Positions 5,828 through 7,593 of a DNA stretch of 7,593 nt are shown in pieces. The stretch is from contig JABUTE010000298.1 in assembly GCA_021443825.1 (NCBI GenBank), forward strand, positions 1 through 7,593. Direction: 5' to 3'. This stretch comes from Bacillota bacterium. Lineage in GTDB: Bacteria > Bacillota > Clostridia > Peptostreptococcales > Anaerovoracaceae. The position numbers were made by a program, and so were the translations under genes. The notes under the pieces were generated by a model. It was not told the DNA's origin, did not search any database, and saw nothing but the letters and a program-made list of their open reading frames with translations. Position 1 is the first letter of the stretch. The number at the start of each line of letters is the position of its first letter.

Positions 5828-7216
5828 ATGGTATTCAGCAGTATCGATTTTCTGCTTAAATTCTTACCGCCGTTTCTGGCGGCCTATTACTTCTGTCCGG
5901 TCAACTGGCGAAAGCTGCTGCTGCTTGGGGCAAGCCTTTGCTTTTACACCGTCGGCGCATGGGAGACCCCATGGGACATTGCCTTGCTGTTAGGGCTTGG
6001 AGTGCTCAACTTCGGCGCAGGCCTGCTGATGGAAAAGGGCGAGAGCCGAAAAAAGCTTATTGCCTCTCTTGCCGTTCTGCTGGATATGGGAATCCTGTTT
6101 GCCTTTAAATATGCCGGATTTTTTGCCGAAAGCATCAATGCCCTGGCCGGAAAAGAGCTGCTGGCAGCCTGGTATCCCCAGCTGCCGCTGGGCATCAGCT
6201 TTTATACCTTTATGCTGGTGGGCTACATCGCTGACGTCTGCGCCGGCCGCGCCAAAGCAGAGACCAATGTGTTCGGCTTTCTTTGCTATGTCACCTTTTT
6301 TCCTAAGCTGACCTCCGGCCCCATCACCAGCTACGGCGAGCTGAACAGCCAGCTGAAGCTGCCCCGCATAAAGAAAGAAATGGTCGAAGAAGGCATTCGT
6401 CTGTTCGTCTTCGGTATGTTTTTAAAGCTCTTCATGGCCGATCAGATCGGTCATCTTTGGAGCGATATCAACGCCATCGGCTTCGAGTCGGTCTCCTGCG
6501 CGTTGGCCTGGCTTGGCCTTTTGGGCTACAGCCTGCAGCTTTATTTTGATTTTTGGGGCTATTCTCTCATGGCGGTGGGCCTGGGCCAGCTTTTGGGCAT
6601 TCAGCTGCCCCGCAACTTCGAAAGCCCCTATATGTCTCTTTCCATGACCGAGTTCTGGAGGCGGTGGCATATGACCCTGGGCACCTGGTTTAAGACCTAT
6701 ATCTATTTTCCGCTGGGCGGAAACCGCAAAGGAAAAGGGCGCACCTATCTGAATATGCTGTGTGTCTGGCTGTTTACCGGCCTGTGGCACGGAGCCAGCT
6801 GGAACTTTCTGCTCTGGGGGCTGAGCCTGTTCCTTCTCATGGCCATCGAGCGTCTGGGGCTGAAAAACTGGCTGGAAAAGCATCCGGCAAAGGCCAGGAT
6901 CTATATGCTCTTTTCCCTTCTTCTCACCTGGATGGTCTTTGCCATCGAAGATGTGAGCCGCATCGGTCTTTATCTGTGCCGCCTGATCGGTCTGAAGGGA
7001 GAAAATATCTTCCTTGGAGATATCGTGAAATATGGAAAGATGTACTGGTGGCTTTTGCTCATCGGTGTTATTCTGTCTACGGACCTTCCCGAGAAGGTTT
7101 ATGTAAAATACAAAGACCGGAAATGGATGTGGGCACCGGTCGCTGCTGCGGCCTGTCTTTGCGGTTTTCTGCTGTATAAGGGAGCCAACGATCCCTTTAT
7201 GTACTTCCGCTTCTAA
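5828..7216 (+). CDS. MBOAT-family membrane O-acyltransferase (AlgI/DltB-like)
   Basis: MBOAT proteins pass acyl groups across or at the membrane to an acceptor. Bacterial AlgI and DltB relatives acetylate or alanylate extracellular polymers with help from an extracytoplasmic partner. The 462-residue protein opens with MVFSSIDFLLKFLPPF and has about ten or more hydrophobic segments, for example near 5-23, 29-41, 51-67, 76-98, 120-138, 190-205, 226-248, 310-338, 356-374, 405-417 and 436-450. Family motifs are PLGISFYTFM (120-129), FFPKLTSGPI (157-166), YFDFWGYSLMAVGLG (239-253), TEFWRRWHMTLGTWFKTYIYFPLGGNRKG (274-302) and TGLWHGASWNFLLWG (317-331). H321 matches the essential histidine of the family and H281 the second conserved one. 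GYSLMAVG is DltB-like while EFWRRWH...PLGGNRKG is AlgI-like. AAGGAG at 5814-5819 overlaps the queA stop. The acyl group and acceptor cannot be read from the sequence. Confidence 0.92.
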   Translation: MVFSSIDFLLKFLPPFLAAYYFCPVNWRKLLLLGASLCFYTVGAWETPWDIALLLGLGVLNFGAGLLMEKGESRKKLIASLAVLLDMGILFAFKYAGFFAESINALAGKELLAAWYPQLPLGISFYTFMLVGYIADVCAGRAKAETNVFGFLCYVTFFPKLTSGPITSYGELNSQLKLPRIKKEMVEEGIRLFVFGMFLKLFMADQIGHLWSDINAIGFESVSCALAWLGLLGYSLQLYFDFWGYSLMAVGLGQLLGIQLPRNFESPYMSLSMTEFWRRWHMTLGTWFKTYIYFPLGGNRKGKGRTYLNMLCVWLFTGLWHGASWNFLLWGLSLFLLMAIERLGLKNWLEKHPAKARIYMLFSLLLTWMVFAIEDVSRIGLYLCRLIGLKGENIFLGDIVKYGKMYWWLLLIGVILSTDLPEKVYVKYKDRKWMWAPVAAAACLCGFLLYKGANDPFMYFRF

Positions 7217-7228
7217 CATGCCCGGATC

Positions 7229-7240
7229 TGTTGATCAACA
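7229..7240. repeat. 12-base perfect palindrome TGTTGATCAACA
   Basis: TGTTGATCAACA is its own reverse complement and sits in the 47-base gap between the MBOAT and lipoprotein genes. It could be an operator half-pair, an RNA stem without a loop, or chance. It has no following U-run, so it does not look like a terminator. Confidence 0.5.
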
Positions 7241-7241
7241 A

Positions 7242-7262
7242 GGATTTTAAGGATCGAAATCC
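7242..7262 (+). promoter_or_regulatory. Hairpin presenting the lipoprotein gene's Shine-Dalgarno in its loop
   Basis: GGATTT (7242-7247) can pair with AAATCC (7257-7262), extended by one T-G wobble (7248/7256). The loop AAGGATC (7249-7255) holds AAGGA, the best ribosome binding site for ATG 7264, 10 bases from it. The stem ends one base before the start codon. The structure is predicted by eye only. Confidence 0.4.
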
Positions 7263-7263
7263 C

Positions 7264-7593
7264 ATGCGCCACTTTCTTAAATTAACCATAGTGATATTAT
7301 TGTTAACCTCAATTTCTCTGACCGGCTGTGCCGCAGAAGACGAAAAGGTTGTGATCATCAACCCGCAGGTCATGGCTTACCCGAGCCAGCCGGCACCTTC
7401 TGCTTCGCAGGAGCCTTCGCAGACCGATACTCAACCGCAGCAGCCTTCGCAGAGCGAGCCGGGCACAACTTCCCCCGAAACGGTCGTCACCACTCTGTCA
7501 GAGGCGGTCGTTCCTCCCGTGCCCTCTCTTATTACCGACGAAACGGATGAGAATACGGAAGACGGTATTTCCCAGCCGGCCCAGGAGCCCGAA
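7264..7593 (+). CDS. Lipoprotein of unknown function, N-terminal 110 residues (truncated by window edge)
   Basis: The frame is open from ATG 7264 to the last base, so the gene runs past the right edge. The product starts MRHFLKLTIVILLLTSISL, a lipoprotein signal peptide with lipobox LTGC; C22 is the expected lipidated residue, anchoring the protein on the outer face of the membrane. Residues from about 40 form a linker rich in Pro, Ser, Gln, Glu and Thr, with repeated PSQ units, likely disordered. No catalytic domain is reached. AAGGA at 7249-7253 is the ribosome binding site, 10 bases upstream. Its signal-peptide codons are more AT-rich than the neighbouring genes. It follows the MBOAT gene on the same strand with no terminator seen, so a partner role (for example an SGNH-type hydrolase domain downstream) is possible but not shown. 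Confidence 0.8.
   Translation, partial: MRHFLKLTIVILLLTSISLTGCAAEDEKVVIINPQVMAYPSQPAPSASQEPSQTDTQPQQPSQSEPGTTSPETVVTTLSEAVVPPVPSLITDETDENTEDGISQPAQEPE

Noticed and set aside
6422..7219. 265-codon open frame antisense to the MBOAT gene
   Set aside because: Polar, motif-free translation of a transmembrane gene's complement; no start signals.
7229..7262. Rho-independent terminator after the MBOAT gene
   Set aside because: Neither the palindrome nor the hairpin is GC-rich or followed by a U-run, and the lipoprotein start codon follows immediately.

Overview
The window carries chromosomal housekeeping genes of a Gram-positive, probably Clostridia-type bacterium with moderately GC-rich coding DNA. 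This is inferred from four things: the argR-recN pair (a classic Firmicutes order), the run ruvC-ruvA-ruvB-spoIID-like-queA, strong purine-rich ribosome binding sites that often overlap the preceding stop codon, and the style of the protein families. Genus cannot be read from the sequence. No RNA gene, insertion sequence, CRISPR array, integrase or other sign of a mobile element was seen.

Layout. On the minus strand, a divergent unit runs leftwards from about 910: argR (arginine repressor, GTG start at 835), then recN (DNA-repair SMC-like ATPase, start at 376, cut by the window's left edge). The only sizeable non-coding gap is 836-1031. It holds back-to-back promoter candidates for argR and ruvC, an imperfect ARG-box-like inverted repeat, a G-rich tract, and a two-codon open frame directly in front of ruvC. 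On the plus strand, a tightly packed probable operon follows: ruvC, ruvA, ruvB (Holliday-junction resolution and branch migration), a secreted SpoIID/LytB-type peptidoglycan enzyme coupled to ruvB by an ATGA overlap, queA (tRNA queuosine synthesis), an AlgI/DltB-like MBOAT acyltransferase, and the start of a lipoprotein gene cut by the right edge. Gaps inside the run are -4 to +47 bases, and no terminator with a U-run was seen.

How the genes fit together. recN on one side and ruvCAB on the other place recombinational-repair functions in both arms of a divergent locus whose shared control region also serves the arginine repressor. The downstream half of the plus-strand run moves from DNA repair to the cell envelope: a predicted septal or wall lytic transglycosylase, then an MBOAT O-acyltransferase with a lipoprotein that may be its extracytoplasmic partner. 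tgt, which often follows queA, is not next to it here.

I saw no clearly new system. The points most worth a second look are the Met-Arg-stop mini-frame before ruvC, the MBOAT-lipoprotein pair where tgt is often found, the ArgR ligand-motif change, and the hairpin that displays the lipoprotein's Shine-Dalgarno sequence in its loop.
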